Part shown: positions 56,422 through 64,000 of the stretch, one piece after another | Layout of the letters: each line of letters opens with the position of its first letter | Numbering within the stretch: position 1 is the first letter of the stretch | Assembly (NCBI GenBank): GCA_934218695.1 | Contig: CAKQDA010000005.1 | Location: 1-64,000, forward strand | DNA: 64,000 bases | Direction: 5' to 3' | Source of the DNA: an uncultured Succinivibrio sp. | Lineage (GTDB): Bacteria > Pseudomonadota > Gammaproteobacteria > Enterobacterales > Succinivibrionaceae | Made by a program: the position numbers and the translations under genes | The notes under the pieces: generated by a model | The model's database searches: none | Told to the model about the DNA's origin: nothing | The model's input: the letters and a program-made list of their open reading frames with translations, nothing else

Positions 56422-57175
56422 TCACAACTGCAATAAAATAACTCCAGGTAAGCCTTACACCTTCTTTTGCAGTGTATCTGTCTTCATAGTTTTTAATAAA
56501 GTCGTTTAATCTTGATTTGGTCCAGATGCTGTGAGTAAGGCCACTTACCCCCGTATTTTTAAAAGAGCGCAACATTGTCTTCACATCCTGATAATATGAG
56601 ACAAACTCCATTTTCTTTATACTGTAGTTAGAGCCACATTTGTCTAAAATACCTTTAAGGGAATCTTCATCAATATAATCAAGCCCCACACTAGAGCACT
56701 CTTTTAATTCGTAAAAGTTATCTTTGGCAAAAATTGTAAATGCTAAAATTCCATCCTTTTCAAGGTGATCTGAATAGTTTAAAAGATCATTTTCTAGATC
56801 TTTTAACCACTGGAAGCAGGCATTTGAAATTATAAGAGAATAGTTCTTTGTAAGTTCCAGACTGTCGGCATCAGCCTGAAAGAAAGTAAGTTTACAGTTT
56901 TGAAAGGCATCTGTATCTTTAAACTTGTCTTTACACAAACTGAGCATATCAGAGGAAAGATCATTAAGTTCAAGAAATGACAGTTTCAAATTTTTTAAAA
57001 TAAGCTCTGAAAGCTGTCCTGTACCACAGCCTATTTCCAGAACCTTATCAAAATTCTTTTCAGGCAAAGCATGAATTAACTCATGTGCCATTGTGTTTTG
57101 AACACAGGCACTGTTTTCATAGGTTGCACTTGCCCTGGAAAAACTCTTTTGAATACTGTCTTTTGTGATTTGCAT
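56414..57175 (-). CDS. bioC: Malonyl-[acyl-carrier protein] O-methyltransferase
   Basis: 253 aa. Methylates malonyl-ACP so that the fatty-acid system can build pimeloyl-ACP methyl ester. The start IQKSFSRASATYENSACVQ and SAM motif VLEIGCGTGQLSELI are typical, as is NACFQWLKDLENDLLNY. Third gene of a bioF-bioG-bioC run; it starts 6 bp after bioG. Confidence 0.93.
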   Translation of the reverse strand: MQITKDSIQKSFSRASATYENSACVQNTMAHELIHALPEKNFDKVLEIGCGTGQLSELILKNLKLSFLELNDLSSDMLSLCKDKFKDTDAFQNCKLTFFQADADSLELTKNYSLIISNACFQWLKDLENDLLNYSDHLEKDGILAFTIFAKDNFYELKECSSVGLDYIDEDSLKGILDKCGSNYSIKKMEFVSYYQDVKTMLRSFKNTGVSGLTHSIWTKSRLNDFIKNYEDRYTAKEGVRLTWSYFIAVVKK

Positions 57176-57181
57176 TACTTG

Positions 57182-57871
57182 TTATCGCTGTTTCAGACGT
57201 AAAGCTGAGGTCTGGATTATAAAAGATGTATAAAAGTCATCCTTGCTGTAATGTCCATACTCACTTTCAATTACATCCATTCTGTGTAAATCGCATGATC
57301 TTATTACATTTCTAGGAGAAAAGATCTTGTCTTTTTTACCAACAATTGTCGAGTCATAGACAAAATCTGAAACTAGAGGTTCTCTTGAAAAAGGAATTAA
57401 CGCTTCAAGTTCAGCTTTCAACGAATCCACTGATCTGTCAGGTCTGTTTACCATATATTCACAAAACAGCAATTTGTCAGAGCACATACGCCTGTAGAAC
57501 TTTACAGCATTTTTCTCATCAAGGGCATCAATAGTGGCCTGCCACATTGATAATGGGATCCCCAGAGTATCGTCTATGCCTTCTAACGTTCCATTTATGG
57601 CTGTGCTGATCTTTACCTTCTTTAACAGACCATATTTGTTTAAAACCTTTGGCGCTGCCATGACTCCCATAGACCAGGCAATAAGACAGATCTCATCAAA
57701 TCCGTCGAACACATCTGGATCAAAATTCCTGTTCGTATAGTCGTAAACCAGAGCTAAGGAATCTTCAGATTGATTTTTTAAATATAAAAAAGGTCTCTCA
57801 TCCTGACCGTATCCTAAAAATACAAGATTAAGTCTCTTGGTATCGCTTTTGTTTACAAAATACTGTTTCAT
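57182..57871 (-). CDS. bioG: Pimeloyl-ACP methyl ester esterase BioG
   Basis: 229 aa, DUF452 family. It cleaves pimeloyl-ACP methyl ester, the job done by BioH in E. coli. LVFLGYGQDERPF starts the fold, LIAWSMGVMAA holds the nucleophile Ser67, and YGHY near residue 206 carries the likely His. Placement between bioF and bioC, as in Haemophilus, supports the function. It begins 10 bp after the bioF stop. Confidence 0.92.
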   Translation of the reverse strand: MKQYFVNKSDTKRLNLVFLGYGQDERPFLYLKNQSEDSLALVYDYTNRNFDPDVFDGFDEICLIAWSMGVMAAPKVLNKYGLLKKVKISTAINGTLEGIDDTLGIPLSMWQATIDALDEKNAVKFYRRMCSDKLLFCEYMVNRPDRSVDSLKAELEALIPFSREPLVSDFVYDSTIVGKKDKIFSPRNVIRSCDLHRMDVIESEYGHYSKDDFYTSFIIQTSALRLKQR

Positions 57872-57881
57872 AACTGTTTTC

Positions 57882-59078
57882 TTATAATTCTGTTTTTGAG
57901 AAGGCTTTTATTATATCCGATAAATGTTCAACTTCACTGTCTGTTAGTGAAGCTGTAAGTGACAGTCTGAGCCTTGCTTTCCCTTTAGGAACTGTAGGAT
58001 GACGTATAGGCATTGCATAAAAGCCATGCTCTTTAAAAAATTCGCATGCTCTGACAGCTTTTTCATTTTCCTGTGTTATTACAGGAATTATCTGAGACGC
58101 TGACACATTCTCATAGCCACAGTCTTTTAGGGTGTTGTGAATAAAGGAGCTGATTTTATGCAGACGCTCTCTTAAATCGTTTCTCTTCTGCATGTATTTA
58201 ACCATAAAGTCTGCGTGTGCAAAGGAAAGCGGGGATAATGCAGTTGAAAAGATAAGAGAACGTGCAGTGTTGATTAGATAATCTCGTGCTGTTTCATTAC
58301 AAAGAATACAGGCTCCCTGTGAACCTAAACCTTTACCAAAGGTGGTTAAAATAAAATCAATGTCAGATGTAACCTGATTTAAAGCACAGAGACCTGCTCC
58401 TTTGTCAGAGTATAAACAGAATGAGTGAGCCTCATCGACATATAAATAGACGTTGCTGAATTTATGTTTGAGTTCTACAAGTCTCTTTAAATTGCAACTG
58501 TCGCCATCCATGCTGAATACAGCTTCTGTAACAACGATTACGGAATCATACCTGTCTGCATGGGCATTGAGTAACTTTTCAAGATGTTCATAGTCATTGT
58601 GAGCGTAACGGAGACATTTGCCTTTTGCTGTCATCATGCCGTCAATAATGGAGGCATGAGCAAGCTTATCTGCAAGGATCAGATTGTTCTCTGTAGCAAG
58701 AGCACTGATAACACCACTGTTGGCAGAAAAACCAGAATTAAAAAACAGAGCCTTTTTACCAAAAAGTGTCTCCATGGTATTTTCAGCATCACCATAGGAC
58801 AGGTGAGCTCCTGTTAAAAGAGGTGAACCTGAAGATGACAGTCTGATATCATCATTTAGCTTTTTCTGACTGTCTGCAGACAGAACCGAAGAAAGAAACT
58901 CTTTTGCAAGATCAAGATTAGATGCTAATCCTAAATAATCATTTGAAGACAAATTTACATATTCATGTGAATCAACAATGATCCTTGTGCCACTCTGATA
59001 TTTTGATTTTACAGTACGCAACTGCCCGAGCTTTTTGCTGTTATCCAAAAGCTCCTGCATTTTCTGATATAAACCCAC
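57882..59078 (-). CDS. bioF: 8-amino-7-oxononanoate synthase
   Basis: 398 aa. PLP enzyme joining pimeloyl-ACP and alanine, the first ring-assembly step of biotin. YVNLSSNDYLGLASN, YVDEAHSFCLYSDKGAG and the PLP-Lys segment TFGKGLGSQGACILC are conserved, and PIRHPTVPKGKARLRLSLTA closes it. A GTG start at 59078 follows AGAAGG. First gene of bioF-bioG-bioC; bioA, bioD and bioB are not in this window. Confidence 0.96.
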   Translation of the reverse strand: MGLYQKMQELLDNSKKLGQLRTVKSKYQSGTRIIVDSHEYVNLSSNDYLGLASNLDLAKEFLSSVLSADSQKKLNDDIRLSSSGSPLLTGAHLSYGDAENTMETLFGKKALFFNSGFSANSGVISALATENNLILADKLAHASIIDGMMTAKGKCLRYAHNDYEHLEKLLNAHADRYDSVIVVTEAVFSMDGDSCNLKRLVELKHKFSNVYLYVDEAHSFCLYSDKGAGLCALNQVTSDIDFILTTFGKGLGSQGACILCNETARDYLINTARSLIFSTALSPLSFAHADFMVKYMQKRNDLRERLHKISSFIHNTLKDCGYENVSASQIIPVITQENEKAVRACEFFKEHGFYAMPIRHPTVPKGKARLRLSLTASLTDSEVEHLSDIIKAFSKTEL

Positions 59079-59268
59079 GTCAACCTTCTTGATAAATAAA
59101 ATTTACATTGAAATTCAGTAAGAAATTCGAGGAGAAGAAAAATAATCTGGTCAAAAGTTACGCATAAATGTAATTTTGACAATAAAAACAGGTAAAAAAC
59201 GGTTATAATATCAGCTTAAATAGCAAAAGAATTTAATAATGTCAAATAATCAGAATTAAGGTTTAAAA

Positions 59269-60717
59269 GTGAGCAAAACGGTAACCTGTCTTGAACCTAA
59301 GGCTGTCTGGTCTTATTTCAACGAAATTACAAAAATTCCTCGTCCTTCTTCTCATGAAGAAAAAATTGCCGAATTTATCTTAAAGTTTGCTGAAGAACAC
59401 GGATTTAAAAGCCATAAAGACAAGGTTGGCAACGTCATTATTGACATAGATGCCACTGAAGACAAAAAGGACGCTCCTTTAGTGATCCTTCAGGGACATA
59501 TGGATATGGTTCCTGTCGTTGAAGACGGATTTACACATGACTTTTTAAATGAAGGCATCAGAGCTTACGTTGAAGAACCTTTTGTAAAGGCAGAACACAC
59601 TACCTTAGGAGCAGATAACGGTATTGCCATTGCTCTGGTAATGGCTCTTGCCGATAACAAAAATTTATCTCACGGACCATTGAGAGCAGTTTTCACCGTA
59701 GAAGAAGAAACTACCATGAAAGGTGCTACAGGTCTCTCTCCGGAATATTTACAGGGAGACTACCTCATCAATCTTGATTCTGAGGATAACGGCTACCTGT
59801 TTGTAAACTGTGCAGGCTCCTATGATGTTAATATCAGATTTAATTTTTGCAGAGTGGAAACAGAAGACACAAGGGCTCTTGATATCACTCTGTCACATCT
59901 TGCAGGCGGACATTCAGGAGCAGATATTCATTTAGGTCATGCAAATGCAATCAAGTTACTGGCATCTCTGCTTGATGATATGTCTGATGATGTTGATTTC
60001 TTCATAAGTGATATCTCAGGCGGTGCAGTAAGAAATGCGATCCCTTCTAAAGCTCAGTGCACAGTTTGTGTGCCTGAAAAAGAAATTGATACAGCTAAGG
60101 CAAAGCTGACTGAACTCTTTAAAGTACAAAAAGAGATCTACTCATCAACAGATCCTATGATGACTCTTGAGATAAAAGAGTCACATAAAAAAGATTCTTT
60201 AGGATATGCTCAATCACTTGATTTAATTCACTTTATACGTTCTCTGCCAAACGGTATCATGCGTATGTCACCAGAATTTTCAGGCATAGTTGAAACCTCA
60301 ATTAATCTTGGAGTGATAAGTTCTGATGACAACTGTGTAAAGATCTGTATGCTAGCCCGCTCTCTCAACAGTGATGCTTTAAGTGATATGATAAACACAG
60401 TAAAGTCTCAGTGTTACCTTTTAGATAATGTTGAGGTTGAAGAATCCAACAGACATGAACCTTGGTCATCTCCAAGCAGGAACAGACTTATTGATGTTCT
60501 CAATGAAAGCTATAAGTCAGTAACCGGCAACGAATTCAAGGTTACAGCTTTACATGCCGGCGTAGAATGTGCGACTTTTGCAAAGGCCAATAAGAAATTA
60601 CAGCTGATTTCCATTGGACCTACAGTATTGAATCCGCATTCTCCAAAAGAGCGTGTTGATATTGAAGGCGTTAAAGATATTTATTTAACAGTATGTCGCG
60701 CTCTAGCGATGCTTTAA
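59269..60717 (+). CDS. pepD: Cytosolic aminoacyl-histidine dipeptidase (PepD)
   Basis: 482 aa (E. coli PepD 485). M20 zinc dipeptidase acting on Xaa-His and other dipeptides. ILQGHMDMVPVVEDG holds the first metal His (77), TLGADNGIAIALVMA the bridging Asp, and VEEETTMKGATGL the catalytic and ligand Glu. NPHSPKERVDIEG near the end carries the last His. It starts at GTG 59269 with AAGG seven bases upstream. A TATAAT at 59204 lies upstream, although the nearest TTGACA is 22 bases away, too far for a standard promoter. Confidence 0.96.
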   Translation: MSKTVTCLEPKAVWSYFNEITKIPRPSSHEEKIAEFILKFAEEHGFKSHKDKVGNVIIDIDATEDKKDAPLVILQGHMDMVPVVEDGFTHDFLNEGIRAYVEEPFVKAEHTTLGADNGIAIALVMALADNKNLSHGPLRAVFTVEEETTMKGATGLSPEYLQGDYLINLDSEDNGYLFVNCAGSYDVNIRFNFCRVETEDTRALDITLSHLAGGHSGADIHLGHANAIKLLASLLDDMSDDVDFFISDISGGAVRNAIPSKAQCTVCVPEKEIDTAKAKLTELFKVQKEIYSSTDPMMTLEIKESHKKDSLGYAQSLDLIHFIRSLPNGIMRMSPEFSGIVETSINLGVISSDDNCVKICMLARSLNSDALSDMINTVKSQCYLLDNVEVEESNRHEPWSSPSRNRLIDVLNESYKSVTGNEFKVTALHAGVECATFAKANKKLQLISIGPTVLNPHSPKERVDIEGVKDIYLTVCRALAML

Positions 60718-60737
60718 TGTAATTAGGAAGAAATAAT

Positions 60738-62801
60738 ATGCGTCAGAACACTAGTTCTCAACGAGCTTCACTTCCATTTCAGTGTTTTCATACATGTACC
60801 TCACCTGGAATGTCATCAGACAAAACTGTTAATGCTGTGCTGTTTGTTCGCGGAGCAAATCACAGCCGTCTGAAGATTTCTATCGTTAACTTTTCTCAGA
60901 ACGAGGATCACCGCAATCCTATGACCTATACAGGTTCATGTTTTGGTATTCATCGTTTTGAAGCACCTCTTGTTGCAGATAAGAGTCAGAATCTTTTGAC
61001 CTACTATTTTAAGATTGCTCTTACTGATAAGGAAGGCAATGTAACCGATGTGGTATGGTACAGCTCTCTTGGCATGTCTAGAGAACCTCCTCTAATGCAG
61101 CACTGCTATGCTTTGGAGTTATTCAATACCCATCCGCAGTGGGCCATAGACTCTATTGTCTACCAAATCTTCCCTGACAAGTTCGCCTCATCGAGCGGTA
61201 CCTTCAATGTTGACGGTACAAAGGTTGAAACAGATGTCCCTGTCAGAACCAAGGAATTTGAGTTTGTAAATCTTGATGAAACACACTGTGGCGGAGATCT
61301 TGATGGTGTCGCCGCAATGCTGCCTTACATCAGAGGTCTTGGCTGCGATACTATTTACATGACTCCTATCTTCAAGGCTCCATCAGTTCACAAGTTTGAT
61401 ACTGAAGACTACGACATGGTTGATCCTCACTTTGGAGGCAACGGTGCCTTAAAGAGACTGCGTACCGTAGCTTTAGGCTACGAGATGAAGATCATTCTGC
61501 ACGGCACATTCAATCATACAGGTGACACACATCCATGGTTTGACAGACAGGAACGTACAGGTAAAGGAGCTTTACGTCATAAGGATTCCCCTTACCGTGA
61601 ATATTACACCTTCACCTCTGAAGGTGATGCTTACGTTTCAGACGATAAGGCTAACTATCCTAAACTTGATTACTCAAGCTATCAGACCTGTTACAGCATT
61701 TTTGGCGGTAGCAACTCTGTTGTCAGAAAGTGGACTCGTCCTCCTTACGGTATTGACGGTTGGGTCATCGATGACGCTTCTCAGATTGGTGATAACGGTA
61801 ATGCCAGAAACAATCTGGAGAGACTGTCTCAAATCTGTCAGGCTGCTAGAGAAACTCACCTTGACTGTTTAATGCTTGGTCAGTTTGGATCTGATCCACG
61901 TTATGCCATCTGTAATGAAGGCAACGTGGATGGAACCATTAACTATACCGGCTTTTTGAGCCCTATAAGATCATTCTTCGGTGGCATTAACCTGAACGGA
62001 GATCCTACCCCATATACAGGTGATGATCTGAGAAGAAGCTGTGAAGAGTTCTCTGTAGGTGTGTCTCAACAGGTAAAACTCTGTCTGTTAAACCAGCTGG
62101 ATAACTATAAGCTTCCTAGATTCTACGATGTAATCGGTGGTGATAAGTATCTGTATCTTGCAGCATTGGCATGCCTGTTCACCTGGCGTGGTATTCCTTG
62201 CGTGTATCAGGGTGATGAATTAGGTGATGTAATTTCAAAATTCGGTGTAGGTCCCCGTGGCATGCTTCCTTTTAAGGCTATGAAGGACAGACATGTAAGC
62301 ATTAACTCAAATGATGTTCAGGGGGTTATCACTGAACTTGCTGCACTGCGCCGTTCAAATTCAGCCTTCTCAAAAGGCTCAATGATTTTCTTCTGTGCTG
62401 GCGGTGCCTACTTTGGTTTTATACGTCTTTACGATACAAGATTCAGTATTGTGTTGGTCAATGCTTCAAGACAGCAGGTTAAAGTAGAACAGGGATCTGC
62501 CCTGTTCCCTCTTTTAGCAGCCACTTATATGCCTGAAGACTGCGGTTCTGATGATACTGAAGATTCAGGTGAAGATCTGCTGATCCCACTTTCAGGCAGA
62601 AACGTTCGCCGTTATGATCACGGTGAAGGTCTTGAAGGTCTGTATGAGATGCTGGCTCGTGAGAAGCTCTCAGTTCACAGCTATGGCGCTACAAGGTCCT
62701 CTCCTGAATTTGAAGAGAAGTTCCTAAAGGAACTTACAGCAGGAAAGTCTATGACTATTCCTCCTCGTTCAACTGTTATCGTAACAAACAACAAAAAGTA
62801 A
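60738..62801 (+). CDS. GH13-family protein with degenerate active site (likely pseudoenzyme)
   Basis: 687 aa. The layout is that of cyclomaltodextrinase/neopullulanase/MalZ: an N-terminal beta domain (about 25-125), a barrel from SIVYQIFPDKF, and a C-terminal beta domain. The four conserved regions are recognisable but altered. Region I reads ILHGTFNHTG (His255 for Asp). Region II is DGWVIDDA (Val343 for the invariant Arg; Asp345 kept). Region III is MLGQFGSD (Gln382 for the acid/base Glu). Region IV is LNQLDNYKLPRF (Tyr457-Lys458 for His-Asp). Normal hydrolysis is therefore unlikely. The fold, frame and YQGDELG loop are intact. It could bind glucan or regulate glycogen enzymes. Confidence 0.88.
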   Translation: MRQNTSSQRASLPFQCFHTCTSPGMSSDKTVNAVLFVRGANHSRLKISIVNFSQNEDHRNPMTYTGSCFGIHRFEAPLVADKSQNLLTYYFKIALTDKEGNVTDVVWYSSLGMSREPPLMQHCYALELFNTHPQWAIDSIVYQIFPDKFASSSGTFNVDGTKVETDVPVRTKEFEFVNLDETHCGGDLDGVAAMLPYIRGLGCDTIYMTPIFKAPSVHKFDTEDYDMVDPHFGGNGALKRLRTVALGYEMKIILHGTFNHTGDTHPWFDRQERTGKGALRHKDSPYREYYTFTSEGDAYVSDDKANYPKLDYSSYQTCYSIFGGSNSVVRKWTRPPYGIDGWVIDDASQIGDNGNARNNLERLSQICQAARETHLDCLMLGQFGSDPRYAICNEGNVDGTINYTGFLSPIRSFFGGINLNGDPTPYTGDDLRRSCEEFSVGVSQQVKLCLLNQLDNYKLPRFYDVIGGDKYLYLAALACLFTWRGIPCVYQGDELGDVISKFGVGPRGMLPFKAMKDRHVSINSNDVQGVITELAALRRSNSAFSKGSMIFFCAGGAYFGFIRLYDTRFSIVLVNASRQQVKVEQGSALFPLLAATYMPEDCGSDDTEDSGEDLLIPLSGRNVRRYDHGEGLEGLYEMLAREKLSVHSYGATRSSPEFEEKFLKELTAGKSMTIPPRSTVIVTNNKK

Positions 62802-62825
62802 CTGGCACTTCTCATAAAATCTTCC

Positions 62826-62863
62826 AAAGCCACTGTTCAACCCAGATTTTACAGTGGCTTTTC
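62826..62863 (+). terminator. Terminator after the GH13-family gene
   Basis: AAAGCCACTG (62826-62835) pairs with CAGTGGCTTT (62852-62861) around a 16-nt loop, with a short T-run. Confidence 0.82.
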
Positions 62864-62944
62864 TAATTCTGCTCTTATTTTTCTCACTATTTAAATTTCG
62901 TTTCACTTATAATGAAGAAAATTCTGAAGTGAAGAGTTTCTCCT

Positions 62945-63985
62945 ATGCAGCAATACGATCCTCCTTTTACAATGAACAATAAAATTACAAATCTGGTAGC
63001 TGATGTAACCGAATTAGTTGTAACTCTCCTTTTTATCCACAAAGACTTTTTAGACCTGCACCTAAGAAAAGTAAGCCAGATCAGGACGATACATTCATCA
63101 CTTGCAATAGAGCATAATTCATTAAGTCTAGAACAGGTAACCGCCATAATTGACGGAAAGAGGATCCTTGGACATCCTATTGAAATACTTGAAGTAAAAA
63201 ACGCACACACTGCCTATAAGCAACTATTGTCTTTTGATCCTTTATCGGTAGAGGATTTACTTAAAGCTCACAAACTTATGATGAAAGACCTGGTAACAGG
63301 TTATGGTCATTTTAGAACTTCAGGTGTTGGAGTTTTTGCGGGCTCTGAACTTATACACATGGCACCACCTGCTCAAAGAGTTCAAGATCTTATAAAAAGA
63401 CTTTTTGACTGGTACAAACACTCAGAACTCCATCCACTCATTAAAAGTGCCATATTTCATTACGAATTTGAGTACATACATCCGTTTGCAGACGGTAACG
63501 GCAGGATCGGCAGATTGTGGCACAGTCTTCTGCTTGGAAAGTGGAAGGATATTTTTTACTGGACTCCTGTAGAAGAGCTCATACAGAAAAAACAGGCTGA
63601 GTACTATAAAGCACTGTCTGACGCCACAGCAAAGACTGACTGTTCCTGCTTTGTCGAATACATACTTGAGATTATAAAAGAAACATTAGTATCCATTTCC
63701 TGCAAAAATTCAAGCACCGATCAAGTCACCGATCAAGTCACCGATCAAGTCACCGATCAAGTTGAATTTGACTTGTTGCCTCCTGTGGAAAAGCTTCTCT
63801 ATGTTTTAGGAAATGATACTCTTTCAAGTAATCAGATAATGGAGCGATTAAAACTTACCCACAAACCTACATTCAGACACAACTATCTGAATCCTGCTTT
63901 AGAACAGCATCTGATTGAAATGACAATTCCAGATAAGCCTAAGAGCAGACTGCAGAAGTACCGAAAAGTTTCAGTAAATTCATAA
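62945..63985 (+). CDS. Fic family protein (putative AMPylase) with C-terminal winged-helix region
   Basis: 346 aa. The Fic motif HPFADGNGRIGR (179-190) is complete. An N-terminal inhibitory-helix-like segment SSLAIEHN (51-58) resembles the class II SxxxE(G/N) motif, with His in place of Gly/Asn after the Glu. A TDQV tandem repeat (258-273) links to a C-terminal DNA-binding-like part (PPVEKLLYVLGNDTLSSNQI). Fic proteins usually transfer AMP to a target protein; class II members are often self-modifying regulators. No antitoxin gene is visible before the window ends. The ribosome site is weak; ATG 62972 is an alternative start. Confidence 0.88.
   Translation: MQQYDPPFTMNNKITNLVADVTELVVTLLFIHKDFLDLHLRKVSQIRTIHSSLAIEHNSLSLEQVTAIIDGKRILGHPIEILEVKNAHTAYKQLLSFDPLSVEDLLKAHKLMMKDLVTGYGHFRTSGVGVFAGSELIHMAPPAQRVQDLIKRLFDWYKHSELHPLIKSAIFHYEFEYIHPFADGNGRIGRLWHSLLLGKWKDIFYWTPVEELIQKKQAEYYKALSDATAKTDCSCFVEYILEIIKETLVSISCKNSSTDQVTDQVTDQVTDQVEFDLLPPVEKLLYVLGNDTLSSNQIMERLKLTHKPTFRHNYLNPALEQHLIEMTIPDKPKSRLQKYRKVSVNS
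63715..63762 (+). repeat. 12-bp tandem repeat in the Fic gene
   Basis: Four perfect, adjacent copies of CACCGATCAAGT, encoding TDQV four times. The unit is a multiple of three, so copy-number change keeps the frame. Confidence 0.97.
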
Positions 63986-64000
63986 CTTCAATTGCAGCAC

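Noticed and set aside
59082..59113. BirA-operator-like pair before bioF
   Set aside because: ATGTAAATT and GGTTGACGT match the two half-sites at only about six of nine positions each, and the second overlaps the ribosome site.
59176..59209. TTGACA and TATAAT before pepD as a standard promoter
   Set aside because: The spacer is 22 bases, outside the workable range; only the -10 might be real.
62887..63210. 107-aa minus-strand frame opposite the Fic gene start
   Set aside because: Shadow of the Fic coding sequence; no ribosome site or homology-like pattern.
63715..63762. CRISPR-like repeat
   Set aside because: The units are adjacent 12-bp copies without spacers and lie within an open reading frame.

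Overview
The window looks like the chromosome of a low-GC gammaproteobacterium, most plausibly of the Succinivibrionaceae (Succinivibrio or Anaerobiospirillum type). Many gene neighbourhoods match Escherichia coli: guaBA, nfeD-qmcA, mrcB/dksA-gluQ-pcnB-folK, pth-ychF and proBA-frsA. Alongside these sit features common in gut anaerobes: a DUF285 (BspA-type) surface-repeat protein, AAA-ATPase_like/PD-(D/E)XK proteins, an ImmA/IrrE relic and a Fic protein. The family assignment is inference; no rRNA gene or tRNA gene is visible.

Layout. 0.3-6.1 kb: nitroreductase, alpha/beta hydrolase, DUF285 repeat protein, and guaB-guaA read leftward. 6.4-10.5 kb: a small membrane protein, NfeD, QmcA and the protease SppA. 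10.5-11.0 kb: a 420-nt group IIC intron with no reading frame, sitting just after a terminator. 11.0-17.8 kb: glycogen/maltodextrin cluster malQ-glgB and glgX (leftward). 18.4-24.9 kb: gapA, an orphan pseudaminate synthase, htpX, and the coupled genes mlaA-tyrA-DUF945-like. 25.1-30.0 kb: a giant FliK-like protein with a coiled-coil repeat array and a FlhB C-domain-like partner. 30.1-34.5 kb: mrcB, dksA, gluQ. 34.75-38.3 kb: an accessory insertion (EamA transporter, small ORF, truncated ImmA gene, possible IS end, decayed AAA-ATPase) that splits the normally continuous dksA-gluQ-pcnB-folK run. 38.4-42.1 kb: pcnB, folK, pth, ychF. 42.4-49.0 kb: tandem-Usp protein, ModF, proBA, frsA. 49.36-50.33 kb: a noncoding AT-rich stretch with at least twelve exact DnaA boxes, a candidate replication origin or DnaA-titration locus. 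50.6-64 kb: murJ, a second tandem-Usp protein, an intact AAA-ATPase/nuclease-like protein, an AEC transporter, bioF-bioG-bioC, pepD, a GH13-family protein whose catalytic residues are largely replaced, and a Fic protein with a TDQV tandem repeat.

How the genes fit together. The malQ, GlgB and GlgX enzymes would remodel and mobilise glycogen, feeding glycolysis with GapA. The GH13 pseudoenzyme may be a carbohydrate-binding or regulatory relative. FliK-like, FlhB-like and PseI hint at a glycosylated flagellum encoded mostly elsewhere. MurJ and PBP1b serve peptidoglycan synthesis; MlaA, HtpX, SppA, QmcA and NfeD serve envelope upkeep.

The most notable observations are the ORF-less group IIC intron, the GH13 pseudoenzyme, the DnaA-box cluster, the oversized FliK ruler candidate, and the apparent ATT start codon of pcnB.
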